Of a stretch of DNA of 64,000 bases, positions 22,400-34,392 are shown in pieces. Origin of the DNA: Coffea arabica (Eukaryota; Streptophyta; Magnoliopsida; Gentianales; Rubiaceae); the NCBI RefSeq assembly GCF_036785885.1, contig NC_092316.1, forward strand, positions 17,229,001 to 17,293,000, read 5' to 3'. A program made the position numbers and the translations under genes. The notes beneath the pieces are model-generated. The model did no database searches. It worked only from the letters and a program-made list of their open reading frames with translations, and had not been told where the DNA came from. Position 1 is the stretch's first letter. Each line of letters opens with the position of its first letter.

Positions 22400-25300
22400 G
22401 CGCATGCATAATATTTTTCTACCATCTTATACCCTTAAAATTGTTGAGTGCGCATAGAATAGTATTTTTCATAAACTCTAATATGAGTTACAAAAAAATC
22501 TTTTTAAGATATGTTGTTAGAGTTTTTAGAATTATTAAAAACTATTACACTTTTCATTCTTTCTTACCTGCCAATTGACCATCCACTCCCTCCTCTAACC
22601 TTCACACCTCTTACTATAGTGCCATGCCATCCTTTCTATCATTTTATGCCACCTCTTTTATATTCTCACAATTTTCTTTGTTCTTCTGTGTTCTTTTCAG
22701 ACAACCTTGTTGTTCGCTTTTCTTCTTCACCTTTTCTCACCGCTCTTTAACTCCTCACTATTCGCTTCCTCTTTACCTCTAGCTTTGTATTCTTGCCACT
22801 TAATTTCCTATCCCTTTCCCCTCATCATTCTCCCAAACTCTTGGATAGCCCTGCTAACCTCTATCCCCTCATGCCTAACCTCTTTCATTTCCCTTCCCCT
22901 TCCTTCTCCCTTTTTCTTCTACCTGCCCAATCAAAATTTTTTATTCGAGATATATTATGCTATAAAAAACCTATAGTTTTCTTTTATATACTTATAATAA
23001 CTACACAATACACGTGTCTATAATATGCTCTGTGTGTGTTGAAATTTTTCTTTTTGTAGTAATCGGCATTTCTCACATCTATTGGTTTGAGAGTCCTAAT
23101 TTTCTAACTTTTTATTAAAAATATAACTTAAAAATTAACATATTGTCAATGTTACACTATTACAAAGTAAATTTGATGAGCAAAATATAAAAATGAAATT
23201 TAATACAAAAGTATAAAAACCAAATTTAGTTATTTTTCATATTATTTTTGAATTGAATAATTTCAAATTTCAAAGGAGAAGTTGAATCCATATTCAATCC
23301 CAAATTGAAGAGTTAAATCTAAAGTAAAAGAAAAAATTTCCATAACTTGCAATTTTGTTCTACACTTAAAATATACTTATATTTGTGCTTTCAAAATAAA
23401 ATTGAAAAGATAAAATTTGAAGCAAAAGATAACCATAGCTTGCAATTTGGTTTAACACTTTTACAATATAGTATTGCTATCTGAAAATGCAAACAAAAAA
23501 CTGATAATGTCTTATAATGCTCCCAACTACTACAAAAAATTATCTATAAAAAAAATGACATACAAGTTACATATTTACATATGAAGAAAATGATAAGAAT
23601 ACATAAAATAATCAATAATATCCATGGCTATTCTTAGTGTTTGGGTTTTGTATACTTATTAATTTAGTTAGGGTCAAATTTGGATCAAATATGTACAAAT
23701 TAAGTAGAAACAGTTTGGGATAAAATGGTCTTTATTTTTTTTTCCTTAAACTACATTCTTAGTTTTAATTTTTGGTAGAATTATTGTTGTCTTTATTATT
23801 ATTTTTCATCAAAAATAAAGATTTGAAATAAAAATTTCCATATCTAAAGGCTAGTAGTACTTTGTTTTTTAGTTAGTGATTTCACAATTTAGGTTTCATG
23901 AATGGTACCTGTGAGAACCCGTAAATCCCTTAATAATTTTCCTAGGGTTTATTTCCTTTAATGGCATGTTTTCTGCATTTTCTGGCTTAGAAATATTTTC
24001 TTGGTGGATTTTATGAGCAGTTATAGTTTTTAGATGGTTTTTCTAGTATTGGAGAGTTTTTGAAAAAATTAAGAATATATATTGGACGTGGGACCCACTA
24101 GTGCGAAAAGTTCGGAAAAATTCGGCCAATAAGGTTAAGTTTCGGATACTGTGTAAAATTTATCGGGTGTTAAGAGATAAGTAGAGAGTGAGATTTGATT
24201 AATGTGAGAGGAAAAAGAAAGATAAGATTTCATTTATGAAGGTGACAAGTGTCACCACTACATTGGTTTTGACTTAAGAGTTACTATTCACCTTTTTGAC
24301 TTTTGACCCATTTGAGTTAAATATCTTCAAAAAAATCACTAAAAATTCACCATTTCATCTCCTTGATGGCCGGCCCTCTCTCTTGCAAGAAGGAAGAAAA
24401 CTCTTCAACATTTCAAGCTTCCAACTAGCTCAATCTTCCAAAATCAATCACATAAATTAGTTTCTACTCCATACAATCTTGCCTTTTTGTGTTAGTGGTG
24501 AGTTTGGTGAAGTTTTTGGAAGAGTTAAGGTGGTCTACAACTCCTCTTCTCTTGTTTCCTAGGTAAGTGATGGTTGAACATCCTACTACACCTAATGATG
24601 CTTAAGTGATGCTTAGTAGTAGCTAAAGTGATGGATTATGTGAATTATTTCTTGATTTGAAGTGATTTGGTGAAATTTTTATATTTTTGAGGAATTTTCT
24701 GGTTTAATATGAATGAGATGTTGTGGTCATCTATGATGGTTGATAATGAGGGGGAATGACTCTAGTAGGTGTGAATTAGTGATAATTGCAACCAATTTTG
24801 GGTTTGGATTGAATTGTGGAAAGTTAGGGTTTTATCACCCCTTATTCTGTCCGGTTTTGGATCATAGGGTTAGAGGCCGAATTGGACTTTGCTTAAAACA
24901 TGAAAGTTGTAGGTATTGATGTGTTTGAGGTGCTTGTAAAATTTCAGGTCATTTGGAGTAGTGTGAAGAGAGATATGTCGATTTTACTGTTGCTGTTCTG
25001 GGTTGATCAGAATGCGAAAACTGTACTTGTAATTGGCCATTTTGACTGGAATTTCTTTGGATTTGGATGTTGGTGTCTTCTGATTAAATGTAGCTGAATG
25101 TCTTAGCTATCATATGCCTTTGGAATCAATGCATTTGGACCTGTATAGACTGAGTTAGACCAATTACAGCATTGTGTGATTTGTGAACCTGCAATTACGG
25201 TCCTGGTTTGGTATTCTGCATTTTTGACCTAGTTGTGCTAGGATTTGGACTGAGTGGCCTTCTATATTGTTGTAGCCTTGGTTCTTAGCTTCGAAACGGT

Positions 25301-27660
25301 GGGTCTTACACCCTAATCCGATAAGCGTACCGAATTTTGTGCCATTACCGCATTAGGAGGTCAAAACTGTTTTTGTTGTTGGAACAAATGAGTTACATTT
25401 CCTGATTTTCTGGTTTGCTATAATGCTTATATATGCATATGAAACCTTATTGGGGTTGTGGTTGGCATGGCTTTATGACTCGTTATCGAGTCTCCATGTA
25501 CTTGTTTGCATGTTTAGGGCTCGCTCTCATTCCGGTCATTTCCTAGCTAACTTTTGTACTTGTACTACTTTGAACCTAGTGAACGGCTTTTGGTAAATGA
25601 GATGACTTTTGTGTGAAATGTTGGGACTGATTTGAGGAAATAATGAAGCCTTAATGGCTGGAAAAGTAAGAATTTTAGGGGAGGTGCTGCCCGATTTTCT
25701 AGGCCGTTTGGTTCCTTTAAGTTGAGTTTGCCTTTTGGTGGAAATGAAAGGCTTTTGGGTTGTTTGCGCCTAAGTCTTCATGTTACCTTTTCGTTTCCAA
25801 GAAAATCATGTTTTGTACCCTTGCATTAGTAATTATTTTGGCGAGGCATACGACTAGTAGTCGAGCCTCATGTGCATTGTGTTTACTCGATTATGGATGT
25901 GAAACCTTCAATTGGTTTTATTTTGGTTATTTTAGGGTTTCTTGGCGATTAAGGCCAATCTGAAGTAAAAACTTTTGAAGTTGAGCCGGTGAGTGTACCA
26001 CTCCCCTCCATTGCTGTTTAACTTGATTTCTGCTCTGTAATCTGTTTATTTGTTTGAGACGAGAGTGTACTTTATCACACTCGTTCTCTTGTCTGTTCAT
26101 ATGCCAATTTACTATGCAAAATTTGAATCTGTTATCTGTGTCTGCATCTGTTCGGATTTCTATGACCTATGAGCTCAGTCCTATGGCTAAGTTATTCGAG
26201 TCGGGCCGGCAAGGGCCTGGACGATTAGATAACGAACCACGGTAGTCTGTTCGGGGATTTTGGGTATTGAGACCCTTGATTCCGGGTATACTCGAGTATT
26301 ACCATTTTGTTCGTTTGAGGTGAGCGGGCCCGGTAAAGGGGTGTTTGGTGGACGGAATTCGGTGTTAAGAGGGGTCTACGGACGCGTTGGTTCTATATAC
26401 GTTGACGGAGAGTCAACCGGTTTGGATCAAGTACTGCGCTGGAAATTTGGCTCCTGAGAGCCACCCGTATCCTTCTGATTTGAATCATTGGTTCCTTTGC
26501 TTTACATCTGACATGTGTATCTGATTTGTTAAAGGTGAAATGCCACGATTTTAATGCTATCTGTTTGGTACCTCATTGAGCGCAAGCTCACCCCTTTCTG
26601 TTCCTTTTGTTTTCCTTACAGGAAAATAAACCCCCTTTTGGTCTGGATTTAACAAATGGCTGCCAAATTGAGCTAGTTGAACATATCTTTTGTATAGCTC
26701 ATGTATTAAAACCCTATGTGTACTTTTGAGACGTTTTCTCTTTTGATTTGGCAAACCGTGTATATGTATTAACTTTTGAAAGTTTTTGTATGTCATATTG
26801 ATTTGTAAACGCTAAAGTTCAGATGTGAATGTTTGTTAGCTATTTCGGTTGGGTTCTGACGGGTCGGTTACTATTCATGGCCGGCTCCGGATTTCATTTC
26901 ATTTTATTTTGGGTTATTTTACTATTTTGATTTGTTTACGCGAGTTTGTAAGTTCCGGATTGAAGCACATAACTCTAATTTGATCCGTAGTCCTGGCGAG
27001 AGTTGGGCAGGCAGTCCGCTAACCCCTTTGGTTCGCCTTAGGGGAAAGTGGGGCTGTTACAGTACCATTCTTATTTTTTTAATCCATAATCAATAAATAT
27101 TATTTCCTTTTTATTTTCTATATAATTTGCCCTTTTAGTTAGAATTACTAAGTTGAAGACTAAAATATTATTATTTACCATTTTACTTTTAGTAGGTTTG
27201 GTGATGTTTTTTCTTTATTTATCCTCACATTAATAGACTTCAAACCAAATCATATGTAGATATAATAAAGTCATATTCTTATACTTATCCATTTTCCTAT
27301 TCTCTATCCTACTTGGCTAAATAAACAAGCAAGTTTATTTTACTCCCTTTCATGTTAATCACGTGCTATCTCTCTCATATCTCTCCCTTAATAGCCTAGC
27401 ATAATTATTTTTTTTCCATTGTGGATGAACTTTTGTTAACTAATTCCTCTCTCACCCTTTCTCTCAAATCCTTTTACGAATCTATCATACTCTTTTCCAC
27501 ATCAAATTTTAAATTCAAAACCATCTTATCATGTGAGTCTTATTTTTTATGTTTATTTATAAGCTTTATCACTTTCCCTTTCTATTTGTCAAGGATGCAA
27601 TTTTCAGGTACATGAAAAATGTCTTCCAACAAAAGAATAAAATAATACACGAAAAAGGTC
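22400..27660 (-). repeat. Dispersed repeat family B, copy 1 (split by a solo LTR)
   Basis: The two outer parts, 22400-23909 and 27067-27660, are collinear with 28040-29545. Matches include ACCCTTAAAATTGTTGA-like, ATTTACATATGAAGA, TAGTGTTTGGGTTTTG, GATTTCATGAAT...GTACCATTC, ATTTGTCAAGGATGCAATTT and TGTCTTCCAACAAAAGAATA. The solo LTR at 23910-27061 interrupts it. It carries no coding motif; the long frames between 22378 and 23023 are pyrimidine-rich low complexity. Orientation is assigned from the Helitron-like end of copy 2 and is tentative. Confidence 0.7.
23910..27061 (+). mobile_element. Solo LTR of a long-LTR Ty3/gypsy element (Tekay/Del-like), copy 2
   Basis: 3,152-bp sequence from TGTGAGAACCCGTAAATCCC to GGGGCTGTTACA, flanked by an exact 5-bp duplication GTACC (23905-23909, 27062-27066). 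The neighbouring repeat copy at 28.94-28.97 kb reads AATAGTACCATTC without interruption, which is the empty site. No coding domains, PBS or PPT are present. It is related to the 16422-19075 LTR by its ends and interior words. I infer LTR-LTR recombination after insertion. Confidence 0.9.
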
Positions 27661-27682
27661 TATTCATTGTTTCTTTTGTTAA

Positions 27683-27711
27683 CTAGTATTTTGACCCATG
27701 CTATGCACGGG
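27683..27711 (-). other. Helitron-type 3' terminus
   Basis: Read on the minus strand: CCCGTGC ATA GCATGGG hairpin (one mismatch in a 7-bp stem), then TCAAAATA, then CTAG followed by T. This is the standard Helitron 3' end. The element would extend to the right through repeat family B copy 2. Its 5' TC end was not located. Confidence 0.65.
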
Positions 27712-28039
27712 ATATTTCAAATCAAAATAATATTTTATATATTTATATATTGTGGTACAAAATAATAAATATATATATAGACTAAAAATTTTAAAGAAGT
27801 GTATGCTTAATATTTTAAAAAAATTAATCTATAATGATTTACATGATAAAAGAATTGTTAACGCATTTAAGGAGAGGGTTAGGTTGGGTAGTAAGGTGAA
27901 AAGAGTTTTCTAAAAAAAAGTCAATTTATCAATATCTGACAAAATATATTATGTTATATCCATATATCAAAACTTATAATATAAAAAAAATTATAACCAA
28001 TTTATTTTCTTCCATTTTTAGAAAAAAAATTTTCTCTCA

Positions 28040-28565
28040 TCTTGTGCCCCTAAAATTGTTGATTGCATTTAGATTAGCATTTTTCATAAATTTTAACGTG
28101 TATTTTTAAAAAAATTCTCCATAATATGTGTTTTTAGAGTTCTCAAAATTAGTAAAAATCACCATCATTTTCCTCTTCTTTTATACGCTAGCTAGTCATC
28201 AGATGCCTTCTACGACTTTCATATCTTCTATTATGGTACCACTCTCTCTATTATTATTATTATTTTTTTGTCATTTCTGTCATATCCCTGTAATCCCCTT
28301 TCTTCTTCTCTACCTTCTCCGCCTATCCTTATAACTCATATTTCTTCTTCAACATTTCCTGTTACTTTTCAACACCTCATCATTTTCTTCCCTCCCTTCT
28401 CCCCCTATACCTAACCTCTAAATTTATATCCCTGCGACACAATACATTTAACTTTACCTATCATAATGAAAATATAAAATTAAAAATTAATTACAATGGT
28501 TGTAATTATTAGTATCTAAAAGTGGAAATGAAAAACTGATAATATCTATAATATCCTCAAGTACG

Positions 28566-28608
<43 letters not shown>

Positions 28609-29545
28609 AACATAACAAATACATATTTACATATGAAGACAGCAATAAGAATACAGAAAATAATTAATGATACCAAAAGTTATCCTTAGTGTTTGGGTTT
28701 TGCACTCTTATTCAATTCTAATGTCAAATTTGGGCCAGATATACAAATTAAGTAGTATTTTAGGGTTGAATGTTCTATATCTTTCTCTTAAACTATAATA
28801 TTACTTTTTTAAAAAAATTTTGGTAGAATTGGTGTTGTTATTATCATTATTTTTTTTTATCAAAAATGAATATTTCAAAAAAAAAATTTCACGTTAAAAG
28901 GCTAGCATTACTTTGTTTTTTATTTAGTGATTTCATAATTTGGATTTCATGAATAGTACCATTCTTGATTTTTTTTAAATCCAGGACATTATTTTCTTTT
29001 TATTTTCTATTTAATTTTGCCTTTTTACTTAGGATTACTAAGCTTAAAGATAAAATATTATCAGTTACTTTTTTACTTTTACTAAGTTTGGCAATATTTT
29101 CTTTTTATTTATCCTCCCACTAATAAACTTCAAACCAAATTCCTATATAAGCGGAGCCACTACTTTTTAAAATTAGAAAGGTATGGGGGCCACTTCTTAC
29201 TTAAAAAAAATGTTATTTGTACTCAATTTTTTATGAGGGCCACTTCTTACTTAAGAAAGGTATGGGGACCACTAAATTTTTATAATTACTTCCTCTCTCA
29301 CCCTGTCTCTCAAATCCTTTTTATGAATGTATCCTAATCTTTTCCATGCAAAATTTGAAATACAAAACCATTTTATCATGTAAGTTATATTTTTTATGTT
29401 TATTTATAAGCTTTATCGCTAACCCTTTCTATTTGTCAAGGATGCAATTTGCAGGTTCGTGAAGAATGTCTTCCAACAAAAGAATAAAATAATACACGAA
29501 GAAGGCCTGTTCTTTGTTTTTTGCATGATTTTTTAAAAATTTTTA
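28040..29545 (-). repeat. Dispersed repeat family B, copy 2 (keeps the empty LTR site)
   Basis: Collinear with copy 1 minus the solo LTR. A block at 29150-29285, containing GCGGAGCCAC and two GGGGGCCACTTCTTACTTAA-like units, replaces a different spacer in copy 1. A third, shorter related piece follows at about 29560-29760 (ATTTGTCAAGGATGCA, then CAACAAAAGAAAA). It probably belongs to a non-autonomous Helitron whose 3' end is at 27683. Confidence 0.7.
28570..28602. repeat. (AT)n microsatellite
   Basis: Uninterrupted AT dinucleotides, about 16 units. Confidence 0.95.
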
Positions 29546-29769
29546 TCAATCTATCGTAATGTTTTCCATATGAAATCGTATCATAATCTTCATGTAACTC
29601 CTATTTTTTCATGCTTAATCATAAAATTGATTCATTTTCCTTTTTATTTGTCAAGGATGCACTCTGCAATTACATCAAGAATGTTTTTCAACAAAAGAAA
29701 AAAAAAAGGTACATCAAGGGGGTTTTTTCACTGTTTTTTGCATAATTATTTAGAAAGTCTTAGGAACGG

Positions 29770-30375
29770 ATTTGTGTTTAGATGAATTTTAGGCCATTTG
29801 TGTTGTTTCCACATATTTGTGCTAAACTAAGATAATTTGAGATACAAAGTTTTTGAAGGTGGTTTGTGGCAATATCCTATGATTTGCGAACTTCAGCCAA
29901 TCCAGGAATGATGAAGAATAGAAGAACATGATACTTCATTGTTACCTAAACAAAACATGCTAAGTTGTTACTTTTCAGTAAATGGTATTGGGCAGTACAT
30001 AAATTAAAAGTAGAATTAAAAATCATTTACTTTCGAAAATGTCGAAGTAAGTCACATTCTCTAAGTTAAATTATGAATTTCTTGGTATTTTTAATTATTA
30101 TTAAATCTAAGCTAACATTGTTTCTGCCAAAGGATATGTAGTAGTGCTGCAAGAAGGTAAGAATTGAAGGTTAAGAGAGATGTTTTTCTGTATTAGCATA
30201 AATGACTGGCGGATAAATAATTGTGGAGATTGACAGTACTAATCCCAGATGCAGAAGTACCTGCAGCATTGCAGATTAAGTGCTAGAAGTTTTGGAAATT
30301 TATAAAGCACAAGTGTCAAAACTTTGGAGAACTGATAGATCTATAAGTTACATAGGTTAGTTTTCTTTGTTGTTT
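29770..30375. other. Intergenic, no gene recognised
   Basis: Mixed-composition DNA between repeat family B and the truncated Athila element. No coding motif was seen. Confidence 0.4.
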
Positions 30376-30380
30376 GTGGA

Positions 30381-31170
30381 TTAGCTGCTAGCATGCTTTA
30401 GTATGTCAATCTCTTGTTTGCAATCATCATTGAACTTGAAAGCCATTTCTTTTTGTAGAAACTTGAACAATGGTGCTCCAATCTTTGAGAAATTTTCAAT
30501 AAACTTGTAATTGAAACTTGCATGTTCCAAAAAATAACATACTCCCCGCACATTTGCGAGGTAAGGTAAGGAAGAGACAAGATCTATCTTAACTTTATCT
30601 ACTTCAATGCCTTTATGTAAGACTACATGATCTAAAACTATCCCATACTCAACCATAAAATGATATTTTTTCAATTGAATACTAAAGTGTCAATATATCT
30701 TTTTAAAATCAAAGTCAAATTATCAAGACATTCATCAAAACTGTCACCATCGACAATGAAGTATCCAAAAAGACCTCTATTATTTTCTCTACATACTTAG
30801 AAAATATACTTATCATACATCTCTAAAAAGTCGCAGTGGCATTGCACAATCCAAACAGCATCCTCCTATTGGCAAAGATACCAAATGGGCACGTGAAGGT
30901 TGTTTTCTCCTGATTTTCTGGGGCTATTACGATTTGAAAGTAACCTAAAAAATCATCTAAGAAACAATGGTAAGCACAACATGCTAATCTTTCAATCATT
31001 TGATCAATGAAAGGGAGGGAAAAATGGTCCCTTTTGGTTAATGCATTTAGTTTACAATAGTCTATGTATTGGAGCCACCCAGTAGGCTTCCGAACTAGAA
31101 CTAGATTGCTTTCATGATTAGTTTGTTCCGTTACTCCAACTTTCCTTGGAACCACTTGCATCGGACTCAC
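30381..31170 (-). pseudogene. Athila-type reverse transcriptase, broken
   Basis: RT copies element RNA into DNA. The first block (31170-30823) has PMQVVPRKVGVT, GWLQYIDYCKLN, DHFSLPFIDQM, the LDDFLGYFQI segment (the family norm is LDGYSGY) and KTTFTCPFGIFANRRMLFGLCNATATF. The second block (30674-30381) has HFMVEYGIVLDH, GIEVDKVKIDL and the FLEHASFNYKFIENFSKI thumb/connection region. The YVDD-containing palm motif between them (30823-30675) is not open; on the minus strand a FxDD-like remnant is followed by shifts. No RNase H follows at the left edge. Clearly decayed, with no function expected. Confidence 0.88.
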
Positions 31171-31256
31171 CCATTATCTATTAGAGATAGCAAAGATTAT
31201 CCCCACAGTCAAAAGTTTGAGTATTTCTTTTTTGACCACTTCCATCATCATAGGGT

Positions 31257-31520
31257 TCAATCTTCTTTGTACTTGCTCACAAGTTTTACATCCTCTTCAA
31301 GTCTAATCCAATGCATACACAAGGAGGGGTTTATTCCTTTGATATCAGTAATGGTCCACCCTATCATCTTTTTGTGGTCTCTAAGAACCTGAATCAATTT
31401 GTCCTCTTGACTGGATGATAACTTTGCTGAAATGATAATTGGAAGAGTTTCCTTATCACCCAGATAGGCATATTTTAAATGATTCGGTAAGGGATTCAGT
31501 TCCACAATAGGCACCTGCAT
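31257..31520 (-). pseudogene. Athila pol linker segment (between protease and RT)
   Basis: Short open stretch with PIVELNPLPNHLKYAYLGD...LPIIISAKLSS...KLIQVLRDHKKMIGWTITDIKGI. This is the conserved linker just upstream of RT in Athila/Tat elements. It sits in the correct order between the protease (31682-32344) and RT (31170-30381) but is separated from both by stops. Confidence 0.8.
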
Positions 31521-31681
31521 AATAAAAGGTAGTAAATTCTAGTGAGGCTCAGGAATAAAAATAGGCACAAGTTCATACCTTATTGTGGAAGATGATGCTA
31601 GTGACTGCAATGTTCCAACCACATATTTCAATTCATCGCTTAGCTCTACATCATAAGTTGTTTCCAACTCAAAATACTTAG

Positions 31682-32344
31682 TTAGACTTTTAACTCACTT
31701 CTGGCATCAAGTTTAAAAATTTTATGCACCACATGATCTATTACACTTACATAAAAAATAAAGTTAGTCTCGGAGGGGTATTTCATAGCATCAAGAATAT
31801 TAAAATGAATTATCTCTCCATCAATTTTCATTGTAAAAATACCCTTACTAACATCAATTTTTGTTCTCAAAAAGGGTCTTCCTAATATAATAGATGGTGG
31901 ATTTTTGAAGTGTTCATCACCCATATCAAGAACATAGAAATCAACAGAAAATACTAATTCATTGACTTGGACTAACACATCCTCAATCAACCCATCAACA
32001 TATGCATTAGTGCGATCAATCAATTGAATTATAATTCCCGTTTCTTTTAATGGTCCTAGATTTAAGGAGGCATAAATGGTCTTCGACATTATATTAATCG
32101 AGACTTCTAAATCTAACGTGGCATTCCTAATTTTAATACTTCCTATTTTACAAGAGATAGTGAACATATCTGGATCTTCATACTTGGGTGATAACTTTCT
32201 TTGCAATACCGCTAATACATTCACTCTTACCACAATCCTTTCATCCCTTCCTAATTTCCTTCCATTAAAGTACAAGTCTTTCAAGAATTTCAGATATTTA
32301 GACACTTGCTTGATTAGGCTCAACAAAGGGATATTTATCTCCAC
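31682..32344 (-). pseudogene. Athila-type retropepsin region
   Basis: 220-codon open block. N-terminal VSKYLKFLKDLYFNGRKL and LQRKLSPKYEDPDMFTISC lead into the protease fold with ATLDLEVSINIM, then SLNLGPLKETGIIIQLIDR, EDVLVQVNELVFSVDFYVLDM and IILGRPFLRTKIDV. In intact relatives the active site reads DLGAS; here the Gly-Ala is Glu-Val, so the enzyme is predicted inactive although the frame is long. It lies just left of the nested hAT element. Confidence 0.88.
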
Positions 32345-32848
32345 CTAGCAGGATACCTTTATGATCTCCTTCTCCTTATCTTGGTTTTTTGACTACTCTA
32401 ACCTGCTAGGAAAAGATGGTGGGTTAGTCTTAACGTTAACCACTGGATTAGAAATTACCTTAGGGTCTACATTGCTTTTCCCTTCTTCTTCAAGTTCTTG
32501 TTCAATCTGATCGTCACCCTTATCTTTTGGGTCCTTCTACTTCCTTGTAGGGGTGGGCAAAAATACCTGCAGACCCGAAAACCCGAGAGATCCGATCCGA
32601 TCCGAAAAATAGGATACCCGATCCGATTTCTCTCAGCGGATTAGATAGGGTCGGGTACCCGGAATATTTGGATACGGATATGGATCGTAAAAGCAAAAAC
32701 CCGCGGGTACCCGACTCGGGGTATATTATGTAACTATTAAAAAATATAGGGACAATTTTATAATTTTATAAGTTATTAACCCTAACCTAAAGAGTTCAGC
32801 TGGCATTCTGATCGAGTGCAACATAATTTGCCTATGTTCATCCTCTGT

Positions 32849-33019
32849 CTAGGCAATCCCTTTGCCGCTCCTGATCTGATCTTGAAGCCTTGCCTCCATC
32901 ACTCCATGGTTAGGCTCGCTGCTAAAGCCTTCCCTCATTTTCCCCTGCTGAAAATCCTCCATCCGCGGCTCCGCCCTTTTGTTTATGTTCTTTACTCCGG
33001 GAAAATTGCTTGATTTTAT
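32849..33019 (+). repeat. Direct duplication inside the hAT element, unit 1
   Basis: Runs from TAGGCAATCCCTTTGC through GCTCCTGATCTGATCTTGA and CTCCGCCCTTTTGTTTATG to GAAAATTGCTTGATTTTATA. The partner is 33194-33358. Unit 1 contains an extra ATCACTCC segment missing from unit 2. Confidence 0.85.
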
Positions 33020-33193
33020 ATATAATGTATTATCATTTGATTTTTTGTTGATTAGTATTGTTTTTTTTCTCAAATTTTCTGTTGCAGCCCAATGATGGAA
33101 AAAATTGTTAATATTGAGGGGATTGACAAGGTTTAAAATTCAACGGTTGCCTTTGCACTTCACCGGAAAAATTAGCCGCCACCCACCTCTGTC

Positions 33194-33358
33194 CAGGCAA
33201 TCCTTTTGCGCCGCTCCTGATCTGATCTTGAAGCCTTGCCTCTATGGTTAGACTCGCTGCTAAAGCCTTCCCTCATTTTCCCCTACTGAAAATCCTCCCT
33301 CGGCGGCTCCGCCCTTTTGTTTATGTTCTTTACTCCGGGAAAATTGCTTGATTTTATA
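33194..33358 (+). repeat. Direct duplication inside the hAT element, unit 2
   Basis: Second copy, about 345 bp downstream, with a few substitutions. It is followed immediately by a (CA)n microsatellite (33357-33376). Between the units, TTTTCTGTTGCAG at about 33076-33088 looks like a plant 3' splice site. Confidence 0.85.
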
Positions 33359-33376
33359 CACACACACACACACACA
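33357..33376. repeat. (CA)n microsatellite
   Basis: Ten uninterrupted CA units inside the nested hAT element, directly at the end of the internal duplication. Confidence 0.93.
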
Positions 33377-33770
33377 TTGGTGCGTGGCTTGGCTGGTTTT
33401 TTTGTCGGTGATCTGTAAAAGGCATCTGTTGAATTACCTGTCAAATTCCGTCTATGATTCATTGAAGCTATGAGATCTGAGGGCTTCTTATGAAATATGT
33501 TTGAAATTTTTTGCGTTTTTGGGATATTTATTGCTTTAGTTTCTTATTTAGTTGTGGTGGCTTTCAAGCATTTGATTCTTTTTGGTTTTTTATATAATTG
33601 AGATTATTTATTCTTTTCATGTATATCTATTAAATAATTCTTGATTTTTGCCCAGTGACAAAAATTTTGTGGCAAAAGAGCAGTTCTTTTGGTTGCTATT
33701 TATTGTTAGCCTTTTGTGGTGCCATTGCCTGATTTCCTCAGGGGAGCAAAGCGTAATTAACCCTTTTTAT

Positions 33771-33837
33771 TTATTCATTCATTTATCCATTCATCCATCC
33801 ATTGATCCAGATGATCTTCTATCTATCTATCTATCTA
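33771..33837. repeat. Short tandem repeats (ATTC/ATCC)n and (TCTA)n
   Basis: Imperfect tetranucleotide runs within the hAT interior. Confidence 0.85.
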
Positions 33838-34392
33838 GCTGTGATGATAAATCATGTCAGAGTTGCCATACAGATGGTACCAAAAGTGCTTGATAAATGT
33901 CACTGCTAGTAACCTTAAACTGCAAATGATGGTTTTTGATTAAATATAGTCCTAAAATAGCTATCAAATCTGAGGACTTTTGATTTTATATCTTGTTGTT
34001 CAACATCTATTCAGTTGAACTTTCAGGCTTTGGCTCATAGGTTTTGTGCATAGTATTCATTTATGAGGGATTTAACTAAGTTGTTGTTGCCCAGTGATGT
34101 TACTCAAGCAATAACAATAGAAAGGTTGCTTTTGATTTTCACAATAAGTCTCCCCAGCATCTGGACGTACAGGCTACAGCAGGTTCATCTTATGAATGCA
34201 GAATTTGCATTCTTTAAATAGGGGCGGGTACCCGATGACCCGCCCCTATTTTTCGGGTATCCGAGGATCGGGTACCCGAGGACAATCGGAGCGTATTAGG
34301 GTCAAAAAAATAGTGACCCGACATCTTAAGGTCGGGTCAGTCATTTGCCGTTCGGGGCGGGTACTCGACCCGTGCCCACCCCTACTTCCTTG

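Larger units (their letters stand above)
32548..34384. mobile_element. hAT element, 1.84 kb, nested in the Athila element
   Basis: Perfect 12-bp terminal inverted repeats TAGGGGTGGGCA and an exact 8-bp target duplication CTTCCTTG (32540-32547, 34385-34392). The subterminal regions (about 100-180 bp each side) are arrays of GGGTACCCG / GATCCGATCC words. No BED finger or hATC dimerisation motif was found, so it is non-autonomous. The interior is GC-richer than the surroundings and contains a 170-bp direct duplication and splice-like signals, suggesting transduplicated host sequence. Confidence 0.93.

Noticed and set aside
22378..23023. Four overlapping frames rich in Ser, Leu, Phe and Pro
   Set aside because: Produced by a C/T-rich tract of the non-coding repeat family B. 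The paralogous tract at 28.1-28.4 kb does not keep the frames.
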